Source: Tectiglobus sp965247245
Lineage (GTDB): Bacteria; Pseudomonadota; Alphaproteobacteria; Rhizobiales; Hyphomicrobiaceae
Assembly: GCA_965247245.1 (NCBI GenBank)
Contig: CBDFGV010000003.1
Coordinates: 3,224,001-3,288,000, forward strand
Direction of reading: 5' to 3'
Length of the DNA: 64,000 nt
Positions 1 to 8,233 of this stretch are shown in pieces. How positions within the stretch are numbered: the stretch's first letter is position 1; every line of letters starts with the position of its first letter. The notes under the pieces were generated by a model that was given only the letters and a program-made list of their open reading frames with translations, made no database searches and had not been told where the DNA came from. The position numbers and the translations under genes are program-made.

Positions 1-439
1 CGAATAAATGCAGAATACCCAATTTCCCAGCGACATTTTCCGCATGTTTGCGTGATCCTGCCGTAAAGATCAGCTTTCGGCCTGGCAGTGCATTTATGGC
101 TTCACCGAGCCGCGGGTTCTCCGGGACGTTGGCAAGATCCAAATCATGCACGTAATCGAGAAACGCAGATGGCTCCATCTTATGGACCTGCATCATGCCC
201 GCCAGCGTGGTGCCAAACTGACGGTAGTAATTCTTCTGCAGATGGCGCGCATAAGCGTGCGGCACACCAAGATACTTCGCAATAAACTCCTGCATCTTGA
301 CGTCCATCTGAGCGAACAAGTTCGACTCAGCGGGATACAGCGTATTGTCTAAGTCGAATATCCAGGTCTTGGTATCTTCGAATTTGCTTGTTCTATTGTT
401 TGTCGAGTTTTCCAAGCCAATCAGAATCGGATCATCCAC
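1..439 (-). CDS. Pyrimidine 5'-nucleotidase, HAD superfamily (3' part beyond window edge)
   Basis: This is the N-terminal 146 codons of a HAD-type hydrolase; the rest lies outside the left edge. The catalytic motif I reads DLDNTLYP, with the two aspartates expected to form the phospho-aspartate and act as acid/base. It is followed by a helical cap segment and a motif II-like stretch (LIFTAGS). This is the pattern of the small pyrimidine 5'-nucleotidase family (SSM1/PhoG-like) that dephosphorylates UMP or CMP. The start is a GTG with AGAGG eight bases upstream, overlapping the end of argB by 8 bp, so the two are almost certainly translated together. The argB-nucleotidase pair is a common alphaproteobacterial arrangement. 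The family call is firm; the substrate is inferred. Confidence 0.85.
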   Translation of the reverse strand, partial: MDDPILIGLENSTNNRTSKFEDTKTWIFDLDNTLYPAESNLFAQMDVKMQEFIAKYLGVPHAYARHLQKNYYRQFGTTLAGMMQVHKMEPSAFLDYVHDLDLANVPENPRLGEAINALPGRKLIFTAGSRKHAENVAGKLGILHLF

Positions 440-1367
440 GTGAAGCGCCTCTAAGCAATGTTCCAGCACCATGTTCCGTTAGCAATTCCAATAGCACACA
501 ATGCGGCACGGTTCCGTTGATTATGACGACCGCTTCCACTCCTCCGTTGACGACATCAATACAGCTTTCAATTTTCGGGATCATTCCGCCGGTAATCGTA
601 CCATCCCGCATCAGGCTTTGAGCCTGCTCGAGCGTCAATTCTTGGATCAGCTTTCCCTGCTTATCCAGAACGCCCTCAACATCCGTGAGAAGGAGTAAGC
701 GCTTGGCTTTGGTTGCAGTCGCAATCGCCGATGCGAAGGTATCCGCGTTGATGTTGAGCGTTTCCCCTGCCTCCGTCACACCCACTGGTGCAATAACAGG
801 TATAAGCTCAGAGTTTGAGATAACATCCAGAATTTGCGTGTTGACCTTATCAGGTTCACCGACATAACCGATGTCGACCTGCTTCATGATGTTCGATTCA
901 GGATCCGGGATCTCGGTTATCTTCTTTGCAAAAACTAAGTTCGCATCCTTGCCACAAATTCCGATCGCCTTGCCGCCTTGGCCGTTGATCGCCGATACAA
1001 TCTCTTTGTTGATCGCCCCCGCAAGCACCATCTCGACAACTTCGACAGTGGGCTTGTCCGTTACCCTCAAGCCCTGCACAAAGTCGGATTCAATCTGAAG
1101 CTTCTTGAGCATCGAAGCGATTTGCGGACCACCGCCGTGAACAACGATCGGATTAACGCCGGATTGTTTCAGATAGACGATATCCTGGGCAAATGCCTGC
1201 GCCAGCTTTTGATCCCCCATCGCATGACCGCCAAACTTCACGACGACCGTTTGTTCGTCGTGCTGCAGCATGTTTGGGAGAGCTTCCGCCAAAATGCGGG
1301 CTTTCAAATGCGCGGTGACGTCTCGTTCACCCTCCGATGGCATGGTGTTTGAGTCGTTTTTTGCCAT
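432..1367 (-). CDS. argB: Acetylglutamate kinase
   Basis: This enzyme phosphorylates N-acetylglutamate with ATP, the second step of arginine biosynthesis in the cytoplasm. The amino-acid-kinase fold is clear. The phosphate-binding KFGGHAMG starts at residue 44, HGGGPQI lies near 77-83, and later come the NAD-like ICGKDANL stretch and the LLLLTDVEGV segment that binds ATP. From the ATG at 1367 the product is 311 aa, close to the usual length of about 300. An AGAAGG lies about 10 bases before it. The frame stays open upstream to an ATG at 1469, which would add 34 residues with no ArgB match, so I prefer 1367. The short N-terminal helix before the kinase core (DVTAHLKARILAEALP) resembles that of arginine-inhibitable ArgB, suggesting feedback control; this is inference. 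Confidence 0.95.
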   Translation of the reverse strand: MAKNDSNTMPSEGERDVTAHLKARILAEALPNMLQHDEQTVVVKFGGHAMGDQKLAQAFAQDIVYLKQSGVNPIVVHGGGPQIASMLKKLQIESDFVQGLRVTDKPTVEVVEMVLAGAINKEIVSAINGQGGKAIGICGKDANLVFAKKITEIPDPESNIMKQVDIGYVGEPDKVNTQILDVISNSELIPVIAPVGVTEAGETLNINADTFASAIATATKAKRLLLLTDVEGVLDKQGKLIQELTLEQAQSLMRDGTITGGMIPKIESCIDVVNGGVEAVVIINGTVPHCVLLELLTEHGAGTLLRGASRG

Positions 1368-1740
1368 GATTGCCAGACCTTCTGCGATAGCAATTCGAGG
1401 CTTGTGGCCAGTTTGGCCAAGTATTGCCTCAATGCGAACTGCTAAAGGGTGTTTCAGAAATGGTTCCATGTCACCAGAGCTGGCGCTTCAAAAGTGTTTT
1501 GGCTCTGATCACGGTAACCGCGAGGCGACTAGGGGAGTTATGCCAGGAACGAAGAAAGGGCAACGGATTTCGCTCACATTTGGCTGTTAGGCCGCCATGC
1601 AAGGCGAACTGCAGTGTGCTAATTCTAAAGGTTTGAGACCAAATCGCTAGCAGCACGGACGTGCAGTCGCAGAGTTGCGGGTTAGCAGATGCTATTTGCC
1701 TTGAACCCAGGTAGAGTGGTGCTGTTTAGAGGGATCGTGA

Positions 1741-3669
1741 ATGTCGCAAGCTGCTCAGGGATCGGACAATCGTGTGGAGATGTCGCAGAATCTGCGTGTG
1801 ACGCTTCAGCGAGCCGGCACCTATGCGACTGAGCAATCGCATCGTTTCGTGACAATCGAGCATGTCTTGCTCGCTCTGAACGAAGATCCGGAAGCTGAGC
1901 TTATGCTGCAGGCTTGCGAAATCGATCAGGGCAGGCTGCATTCCGATGTCTCCAATTATCTAGGCCGGCTCGAAGACCGCCTGTCACCCGGTGAAGCCGC
2001 CCAGCCTGTTCTCGACACAGAAGCTGCACGAATTGTGAACTCGGCCGTGATTGCCGCTCAAAAGAGCCGTAGGTCTGAAGTCAATGGCGCGATTGTTTTG
2101 GCAGCCATTATTGGCGATGGCCAAACTCCTGCCGCTCAGATGCTGCTCGCACAAGGCCTCAACTTCAAGGCAGCGATCGAGGCACTCCAAACCGCGAAGT
2201 CCACGCCACCTGCATCGCCACCACTACCGCACACACAGACCGATGTCGCTGCCCAGGAAGACAGCCCTGCCCGCGCACCCATTACGGCTGCCAATGATGA
2301 CACAAGGCATCCTCCCGCCTCAACGGCAGAAGACGCTCTTGCCCAAGCCAGAGAGCGGATTAGGGCGACACAGGAAGCGGTTCGAAGCAACCTGCCGCTG
2401 AAGCCAAGCAAAATGCGCCCGATCGCCAACGGTAGTGATGCAACTGGAGGCACCGCGCCGGAGCCCGCACCGGCCCCTCAACCCGAACCGAATTCACCTC
2501 AGCCTTTGCAAACCGAGGATTCTCTTGCCCGCTTCGAGCGTAGGGCTCCTCCGCAAAGCCAGACTGCAGGTGACGAGACATCACCACCAAGACCTCCTGC
2601 CAGCCAATCAGAGGCTGCGGACCGCACGGGTAGCAGCCCAGCTTTGCCGCCGCAGGTGCCGGAAACCAATCGGCCACCGCCAGAACCTGTTTTAGACGCC
2701 CTGGAGGAGATTACCGAGCCGCCTGCTCCGGCTCCACCGCCGGTACCAGCATCCGCACCGCCGGCAGCCCGCCCTGGCAATCCTGAGAACCCACTTCCTA
2801 GTCGGCTACGGCGTCCCGACCCGCAGCAGTTCGAGCAGCAGCGTCCGCCACATGCGCAGCCGCCTCAACACCAGCCAGTGCCCGGTGCTCCTCCTCAGCC
2901 TGGTCCGACAAGCGCAGAAGGCATTCGAAGACCGCCGCCGCCTTCCGAACAACCACCCGCATATCGCCCGCCGCCGCAGTACAATCCGCAAGTGCCGCCA
3001 CGGCCGTACCCCACTACGCCGCCTGGTGGGCCACCACCACCTGCCGACAGACGCGCCTCCGAAAGAGCAACACAACCACCACCTAGCAATTTGCCGGTCC
3101 CGGTCGAACCGCCAGCGACGCAACAGTCAGGCGCGCCGATCCATCCCGGTCAACTGGTCGAGAATATTCCGCGACGCATGACAAAGGGCGTCGCCCAAAT
3201 TGTCGAAGTGCGTGTTGCACGTGCAGAACTATCCAATCTTGCTGACGGCATGCAGGGTCAGGGCCTCGCACAGCGCCATGAGCTGGTCATTACGCAGGCG
3301 ATGTCACTGCGATTGCGGGCGCCCAACGGAGGTTTCTTTATTGAAACGTCCTCACCTGAAACCCAATGGATTGAGAACAAGCTAGGACTGCTCAGCGACG
3401 ACTTCGCCAGTTGGCGTTGGACTGTCACGCCGCAACGTACAGGCCGTGAAAGCCTCCAGCTGATTGTTGCTGCAAGAACAGTTGGTGGCGACGGTCTCAT
3501 GGCCGAGACGGCTTTGCCGGACCAGGTGTTCGAGGTGCGTATTTCGACCAACTACAAGAGTTTGGCTCTGAGGTGGACCGGCTGGGCTGCTGCAGCAGTG
3601 ATTGGCGGCCTGTTCGCAAAGTTCGGCGAACAAATCCTGACTCTTGGACGAGCTTTCCTGAATACCTAG
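1741..3669 (+). CDS. Clp-N-domain, proline-rich, membrane-anchored protein of unknown function
   Basis: A 642-aa protein in three parts. Residues about 10-150 form a double Clp N-terminal repeat (EHVLLALNEDPEA, then IVLAAIIGDGQTPAAQML), the module that ClpA/ClpC use to bind adaptors and substrates. No AAA+ ATPase follows. Residues about 160-470 are a low-complexity Pro/Gln/Glu linker. Residues about 475-605 form a compact, probably beta-rich domain (RLRAPNGGFFIE, SPETQWIE, WRWTVTPQRTG). A hydrophobic segment (WTGWAAAAVIGGLFA) close to the C-terminus should anchor it, with the Clp domain facing the cytoplasm. AGAGGGA six bases before the ATG supports the start. The gene runs against, and splits, the usual engB-argB neighbourhood. 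I do not recognise the C-terminal domain and assign no function; a role in protein-substrate capture or signalling is only conjecture. Confidence 0.8.
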   Translation: MSQAAQGSDNRVEMSQNLRVTLQRAGTYATEQSHRFVTIEHVLLALNEDPEAELMLQACEIDQGRLHSDVSNYLGRLEDRLSPGEAAQPVLDTEAARIVNSAVIAAQKSRRSEVNGAIVLAAIIGDGQTPAAQMLLAQGLNFKAAIEALQTAKSTPPASPPLPHTQTDVAAQEDSPARAPITAANDDTRHPPASTAEDALAQARERIRATQEAVRSNLPLKPSKMRPIANGSDATGGTAPEPAPAPQPEPNSPQPLQTEDSLARFERRAPPQSQTAGDETSPPRPPASQSEAADRTGSSPALPPQVPETNRPPPEPVLDALEEITEPPAPAPPPVPASAPPAARPGNPENPLPSRLRRPDPQQFEQQRPPHAQPPQHQPVPGAPPQPGPTSAEGIRRPPPPSEQPPAYRPPPQYNPQVPPRPYPTTPPGGPPPPADRRASERATQPPPSNLPVPVEPPATQQSGAPIHPGQLVENIPRRMTKGVAQIVEVRVARAELSNLADGMQGQGLAQRHELVITQAMSLRLRAPNGGFFIETSSPETQWIENKLGLLSDDFASWRWTVTPQRTGRESLQLIVAARTVGGDGLMAETALPDQVFEVRISTNYKSLALRWTGWAAAAVIGGLFAKFGEQILTLGRAFLNT

Positions 3670-3711
3670 GACCTAGGTCACTCGGCCCTGCAGCTCCTCA
3701 CGAGCGGCCTT

Positions 3712-4362
3712 TTACTGCGAGACGACTTCGAGGATGCTGGCGCGCAACTCCGAAAGCCCAACACGCTTTTCGGAGGAGGTCGCAAGCACCAATGGAAACG
3801 CAGCAGCGTGGGCGGAAATCGTATCCGTCGTCTCCCGCGTGACCTTTTCAGCCTGCCCAAGCTTGAGCTTATCGATCTTGGTCAAGACGATCTGATATGT
3901 AACGGCAGCCTCATCGAGAAGCGTAAAGATCTCTCGGTCTATGGGCTTCAGTCCATGCCTTGCATCAACCAGAACAAAGACACGCCGCAGCGTTGTACGC
4001 CCACGCAGATAATCCTTGATGAGGCTTGTCCAGGCGTCGACTTTGGATTTCGGCGCCTTTGCAAAGCCGTACCCGGGCATGTCGACAAAATAGAAATCAC
4101 CGGAACCGACCGTAAAGAAATTCAATTCCTGGGTGCGGCCCGGGGTGTTTGATGTGCGAGCCAAGCTCCGGCGATTGGCAATCGCGTTGATGAGACTTGA
4201 TTTGCCGACATTGGAGCGCCCTGCGAATGCAATTTCGGGGCGATCCGCGGCGGTTAGAAAGTCGAGACTTGGAATCCCACGAATGAACTCCCACGGCTGC
4301 GCGAAGTATCGGTCAGCTTCGGCAAGCTCCTGCGCGGAAAATCTGTCTTCAACTGTCCCCAT
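3712..4362 (-). CDS. engB: Ribosome-biogenesis GTP-binding protein EngB (YihA/YsxC)
   Basis: A small TRAFAC GTPase needed for late assembly of the 50S ribosomal subunit. At 216 aa it has the normal length. All nucleotide motifs are visible: G1 GRSNVGKS at 48-55, G3 DMPG at 94-97, G4 TKID at 161-164 and a G5-like TSSEK near 195. It lies 31 bp downstream of yidC on the same strand and is probably cotranscribed with rpmH-rnpA-yidC. In related genomes argB follows directly. Here a convergently transcribed gene sits in between, so argB must have its own promoter or depend on read-through. Confidence 0.95.
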   Translation of the reverse strand: MGTVEDRFSAQELAEADRYFAQPWEFIRGIPSLDFLTAADRPEIAFAGRSNVGKSSLINAIANRRSLARTSNTPGRTQELNFFTVGSGDFYFVDMPGYGFAKAPKSKVDAWTSLIKDYLRGRTTLRRVFVLVDARHGLKPIDREIFTLLDEAAVTYQIVLTKIDKLKLGQAEKVTRETTDTISAHAAAFPLVLATSSEKRVGLSELRASILEVVSQ

Positions 4363-4393
4363 AAGACTCAGGCGGCGCGGCGCACCGCGTCAC

Positions 4394-6298
4394 TCAGCTC
4401 TTCGATTTTGTCTTGTTCGTAAGATCGGTCACCATTTTCCCGAGCGCACCGAAGTTACGTTTCAGGTTATCAAACAGCACGATCTCCACACCTTGGCGCT
4501 TCATAATTAAGTACTGCTGCGCCAAAGAAAGAATGTTGTTCCACGCCCAGTAGATCACCAAGCCCGCAGGGAATGCTGCCAGCAGGAACGTGAACATGAT
4601 CGGCATCCAGTTGAAGATCTGCTGCTGAATCGGATCCGGTTGCTGCGGGTTCAACTGCATTTGCAGCCACATGGTCACGCCCATGATAAGCGGCCAGATT
4701 CCGACGATGAGAAAATCGGGCGGCGTATAGGGCAGCAGGCCAAACAAATTGAACAGCGACGTTGGATCTTTTGCCGAAAGATCCTGGATCCAGCCGTAGA
4801 ACGGCGCATGCCGCATTTCGATGGCGACGAACAGAACTTTGTAAAGCGCAAAGAAGACAGGTATCTGCACAAGCATCGGCAGACAGCCGACAAGCGGATT
4901 GATCTTCTCCTTCTTGTAAAGCTCCATCATCTCCTTCTGCTGGGCCATCTTGTCGTCTTTGTAACGATCACGAATGCGCTCCAGGTCAGGCTGCAGCTTC
5001 TTCATCTTCGCCATCGACTCGTAGGACTTGTTGGCAAACCAGAAGAACGCAGCCTTGACGACAACGGTCACAGCTAGGATCGCAAGACCAAAGTTGCCGA
5101 GAATGCCGTTGAACCAGATGATCAACTGATAGAGCGGCTTGGTAATGAAATAGAACCAGCCCCAGTCGATCAGATAGTTGAACTCGAGGATCTTTTGCTC
5201 AGCCTCGTATTTGTTAATCAGGTCGACCTTTTTCGCACCGACAAAGAGATGCGATTTGACCGACTGGCTCGCCGAGGTCGCAACAGTGACTTCGGGCATA
5301 AGATAGTCGGTTTGGAAGGCTTCGCGCTGCTTTTCAGTTTTCTTCTGTGTAGCCCGCATACTGCCGAGAAACGGCTTGGTTTGATCCGGCACTAGCGCAG
5401 CGGCCCAGTACTTATCCGTGAACCCGAGCCAACCGCCAGTCTCCTCGTAGTTCTTACCACCACCGTCTTCGACGGCCTCCGAGTAGTCGATCTCTTGCAG
5501 CTTCTTTTCGCCGATGAAGCCAATCATGCCTTCGTGCTGAATAAAGAAGCCTTCAATCTGCGGCGTTCCGAGGCGATAAATGCGGCCATAGGGACGTAAC
5601 GTGATTGGTTTGCCACTGTTGTTCTCCACGGTCTGACTAATCGAGAACAAGTAGTTTTCATCGACAGTTATCGTCCGCTTAAAAACAACGCCTTCGCCGT
5701 TGTCCCAGACCAATGTGACAGGCTCCTTGTCACCGAGCTTGGTCTCACCATTGGCCACTTTCCAGACCGTATTACGCGTTGGCACCTTGGTCGAAGTACC
5801 TGGTCCGACCACCCAGCCGTGTTCGGCGAAGTACGGCTGTGGCGCAAAGGCAGGAGAAAACAAAATGACGTTCGGGCTCGTCTCGGCCAACTCCTCGCGG
5901 TAACGATTGAGCTTGATGTCATCGATACGGCCGCCAGTAAGGTTGATCGATCCAGTTATGGATGAGGTCGAAATCGGCAGTCGGGACGTCCGCTTCAGCG
6001 CCGCATCCCTTGAGACGTTGGCGAGCACAGGAGCACTTCCACCGGCCGATCCTACAGTTGGTGCTGCACCGCCCGGTGTCGTTGAAGGAGCGACAGGTGC
6101 CGAACCGCCAACCGGGTTCGCAATACTTCCGCCAGCTTGCTTCTGTTTTTCCTGTTCGGCAGCAACTGCGCGGCGGCGTTCCAGCTCCTCCTTGATCTTC
6201 GGTGAGGCGTAAAAATACTGCCAAGCCAGCATAACAGCAACTGACAGCAAAATGGCCATAAGGAGATTTTTCTGATCACCGGGATCTTGCGAGAACAT
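4394..6298 (-). CDS. yidC: Membrane protein insertase YidC/Oxa1
   Basis: YidC inserts inner-membrane proteins, alone or with SecYEG. The 634-aa product has the Gram-negative architecture. An N-terminal transmembrane anchor lies at about 12-31, followed by a linker rich in Gly, Pro and Ala. A large periplasmic beta-sandwich domain covers about 70-370, and the conserved five-helix core begins near WGWFYFITKPLYQLIIWF. The cytoplasmic hairpin between the first two core helices (KKLQPDLERIRDRYKDDKMAQQKEMMELYKKE, here split by its charged residues) and the later NWMPIMFTFLLAAFPAGLVIYW segment are diagnostic. The gene follows rnpA by about 93 bp. The small yidD gene that often sits between them is not visible in this spacer. 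Confidence 0.97.
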   Translation of the reverse strand: MFSQDPGDQKNLLMAILLSVAVMLAWQYFYASPKIKEELERRRAVAAEQEKQKQAGGSIANPVGGSAPVAPSTTPGGAAPTVGSAGGSAPVLANVSRDAALKRTSRLPISTSSITGSINLTGGRIDDIKLNRYREELAETSPNVILFSPAFAPQPYFAEHGWVVGPGTSTKVPTRNTVWKVANGETKLGDKEPVTLVWDNGEGVVFKRTITVDENYLFSISQTVENNSGKPITLRPYGRIYRLGTPQIEGFFIQHEGMIGFIGEKKLQEIDYSEAVEDGGGKNYEETGGWLGFTDKYWAAALVPDQTKPFLGSMRATQKKTEKQREAFQTDYLMPEVTVATSASQSVKSHLFVGAKKVDLINKYEAEQKILEFNYLIDWGWFYFITKPLYQLIIWFNGILGNFGLAILAVTVVVKAAFFWFANKSYESMAKMKKLQPDLERIRDRYKDDKMAQQKEMMELYKKEKINPLVGCLPMLVQIPVFFALYKVLFVAIEMRHAPFYGWIQDLSAKDPTSLFNLFGLLPYTPPDFLIVGIWPLIMGVTMWLQMQLNPQQPDPIQQQIFNWMPIMFTFLLAAFPAGLVIYWAWNNILSLAQQYLIMKRQGVEIVLFDNLKRNFGALGKMVTDLTNKTKSKS

Positions 6299-6391
6299 CG
6301 TTTGTTCCTAGGAAGCCGCAGGGTTAACGCGTGGTTGTCTCTGTTTGCCTAATTTATTTCGGTAAGGAAAGTGTCACCGGGTCACGGCCAT

Positions 6392-6790
6392 TTACCGATT
6401 TGATTGGCGCTGTGAGCCTCGATCAGCAGTTTTACGACTACTTTTCTGATTACTTTTCAGTTTCTTAAACGCAGCTCTCATGTCGTTACAGATATCTTGA
6501 AAGGCGTAATCGAGCGCTGCCCCGCGAGCCAGTACGACATAGTCACATGTGGGATCGGCAAATTCTGGCGCAAGCGCCGCGGCCGCAGATTTCAAACGCC
6601 GGCGGATGCGGTTTCGGGTAACGGCGTTGCCAAGCTTCTTGGTAACGGTAAAACCGATGCGCGCAACGCCGACGCCATCAGGATTCGTCGAGCGGGGTTT
6701 ACATTCGATCAGAAACGGCCGCCCAGACCAGCGGCGACCGCCGCGGATACGAAGGAACTCCGGTCGCTTTTTAAGGGTGACAAGTGCCAT
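6392..6790 (-). CDS. rnpA: Ribonuclease P protein component
   Basis: RnpA is the basic protein cofactor of RNase P, which matures tRNA 5' ends. The 132-aa product carries the family signature RNRIRRRLK at 59-67 and the preceding FTVTKKLGNAVTRN segment. The protein is strongly basic throughout, ending in a Lys/Arg-rich tail. It lies about 96 bp downstream of rpmH on the same strand, the usual rpmH-rnpA pairing, so ribosome and RNase P production are probably coordinated from the rpmH promoter. The start is the first ATG before the conserved LKKRPEFLRIRGG region. Confidence 0.95.
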   Translation of the reverse strand: MALVTLKKRPEFLRIRGGRRWSGRPFLIECKPRSTNPDGVGVARIGFTVTKKLGNAVTRNRIRRRLKSAAAALAPEFADPTCDYVVLARGAALDYAFQDICNDMRAAFKKLKSNQKSSRKTADRGSQRQSNR

Positions 6791-6886
6791 ATCCCGCCGT
6801 CAGCCCCTGCTCTAGACGCAAAAAAGCGTTTCCTGACAACGGCTTGTCAGAACTCTGATTGATTAAACGTATAAAAACTCAAGCGC

Positions 6887-7021
6887 TTAGGCAGACAGCT
6901 TTTTGCGGCCTTTGGCACGTCGGCGCGCCAGAATACGCAGTCCCCCGACTGAGGACATTCGCTTTCTAAAGCCGTGGCGGCGCTTTCTGACGAGCTTACT
7001 TGGTTGATAGGTTCTCTTCAC
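6887..7021 (-). CDS. rpmH: 50S ribosomal protein L34
   Basis: A 44-aa, extremely basic protein beginning MKRTYQPSKLVRKRRHGF and ending RAKGRKKLSA, the universal L34 pattern. The initiation codon is GTG, preceded by GGAG at seven bases. It is the first gene of the rpmH-rnpA-yidC-engB block, a hallmark segment found near the replication origin in many bacteria. No origin or dnaA is visible here. A good sigma-70-type promoter lies about 100 bp upstream. Confidence 0.97.
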   Translation of the reverse strand: MKRTYQPSKLVRKRRHGFRKRMSSVGGLRILARRRAKGRKKLSA

Positions 7022-7123
7022 GGGTCAGCTCCAACGTCGGGTGTTCCTGACTTTGTGAGGGTTCCGGGCGCTCTGCGCCGGTTCCTGGAGCCTGGAACTA
7101 AAGGTAAAATCTCGGAAAGCGGG

Positions 7124-7152
7124 TTTATACTGACAGCTCACAACCAAGTCAA
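7124..7152 (-). promoter_or_regulatory. Predicted sigma-70 promoter of the rpmH operon
   Basis: Read on the minus strand, TTGACT is followed after exactly 17 bases by TATAAA, close to the -35 and -10 consensus. Transcription would start near 7116 and leave a leader of about 95 nt before the rpmH GTG. That leader contains an imperfect inverted repeat (GTTCC...GGAAC, 7081-7098). The rest of the 300-bp gap up to 7327 shows no gene. Confidence 0.6.
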
Positions 7153-7327
7153 ACACTGCTTTCAGATAACAGGCCTTCAACTCTCCCGACATCGTATCAC
7201 GAACGGTTGAGAGGCGCTTTCCTTTTCGCCGCAGCTCGCGCACCTAGTCGGTTAACGCGGCAATCCGAGCGTGCCTGGAGGGCTCAAAAGGGTGTTTGCC
7301 GCCACATTTGGCAAAAGAGGAAAATCG

Positions 7328-8200
7328 ATGCTTCAGATGATCGGCCGAACGATTGGCCAGAATTTTGGATTTGCGGCAGCCTTCGTGGCGCTAGCAGCTT
7401 TCACGGGTGTACATACCGCGTCAGCAAACCTGGCGCAGAAGTTCTCAAAGTTTTCCGCCGAGTCAAAGTCCACAGTCGACCACTCGGCATGGGACAGAAT
7501 GCTGAAGGCTTATGTTAAGCCGGACGGCACGGGCCTTAATCGACTTGACTATGCGGCCTTCAAGAAGAATGACCACAAGGCGCTCAAAGCTTACGTCAAG
7601 TCGCTCGAGGCAACAGATGTCTCGAAGCTCGGTAAGAATGAGCAGTTTGCATTCTGGGCCAACCTCTATAATGCCAAAACCATTGATGTTGTGCTGGACC
7701 ACTATCCAATTGCATCCATCCGCAAGATTACGATCAAGTCCAGCCTACTCGGCTTCTTGAAGAAGAGCGTCGGAGCCGGCGGTCCCTGGAAGGCCAAGAT
7801 CATGAGTGTCGGTGGCGAAAAACTAAGCCTCGATGACGTCGAACACGGTATCATGCGGCCGATCTTCCGTGATCCGCGCGTCCACTACGCCGTCAATTGC
7901 GCTTCGATTGGTTGCCCCAACCTGCGGACCTCGGCATTTACCGGGGAAAACCTGGAAGCCGAACTCGACGCCGGCGCTCGCGATTACATCAACAACCCAC
8001 GCGGTGTATCTGTAAGCGGCGGAGAGATCACCGCGTCATCGATCTATCGTTGGTTCCAATCAGATTTCGGTGGCAGCGAGGCAGGCGTGCTAAAGCATGT
8101 CGCACAGTTTGCAGAACCGGGTTTGAAGGCAAAGCTCAAGAAGGCCCGATCAATTAGTGGGTTCGAGTATGACTGGGCCCTTAACGACGTCCAGAAGTAG
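7328..8200 (+). CDS. Exported DUF547 domain protein
   Basis: A 290-aa protein with an N-terminal hydrophobic signal segment (FGFAAAFVALAAFTGVHTASA, cleavage probably near residue 32). The DUF547 domain follows, recognisable from the early EQFAFWANLYNAKTIDVVL stretch and from NCASIGCPNLR with its two cysteines. DUF547 proteins are widespread in bacteria and plants, and their activity is unknown. I chose the ATG at 7328 because AGAGG lies seven bases before it and the signal peptide starts there; an upstream in-frame start at 7271 has neither. The next gene, a TVP38 membrane protein, begins 33 bp downstream and the two probably share a transcript. Confidence 0.85.
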   Translation: MLQMIGRTIGQNFGFAAAFVALAAFTGVHTASANLAQKFSKFSAESKSTVDHSAWDRMLKAYVKPDGTGLNRLDYAAFKKNDHKALKAYVKSLEATDVSKLGKNEQFAFWANLYNAKTIDVVLDHYPIASIRKITIKSSLLGFLKKSVGAGGPWKAKIMSVGGEKLSLDDVEHGIMRPIFRDPRVHYAVNCASIGCPNLRTSAFTGENLEAELDAGARDYINNPRGVSVSGGEITASSIYRWFQSDFGGSEAGVLKHVAQFAEPGLKAKLKKARSISGFEYDWALNDVQK

Positions 8201-8233
8201 CCGGCGTTTCAACTGCAGGAATAGGACAGAGCA

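Noticed and set aside
978..1352. A 124-codon plus-strand frame inside argB
   Set aside because: It is antisense to a well-defined ArgB coding region and shows no protein-family features.
2136..3123. Several long open frames opposite and beside the proline-rich part of the Clp-N gene
   Set aside because: High GC and a Pro/Arg codon bias keep other frames open; the products are low-complexity and no start signals are present.
4640..5077. A 145-codon plus-strand frame inside yidC
   Set aside because: It is a His/Leu/Arg-rich mirror of the YidC membrane helices and has no independent support.
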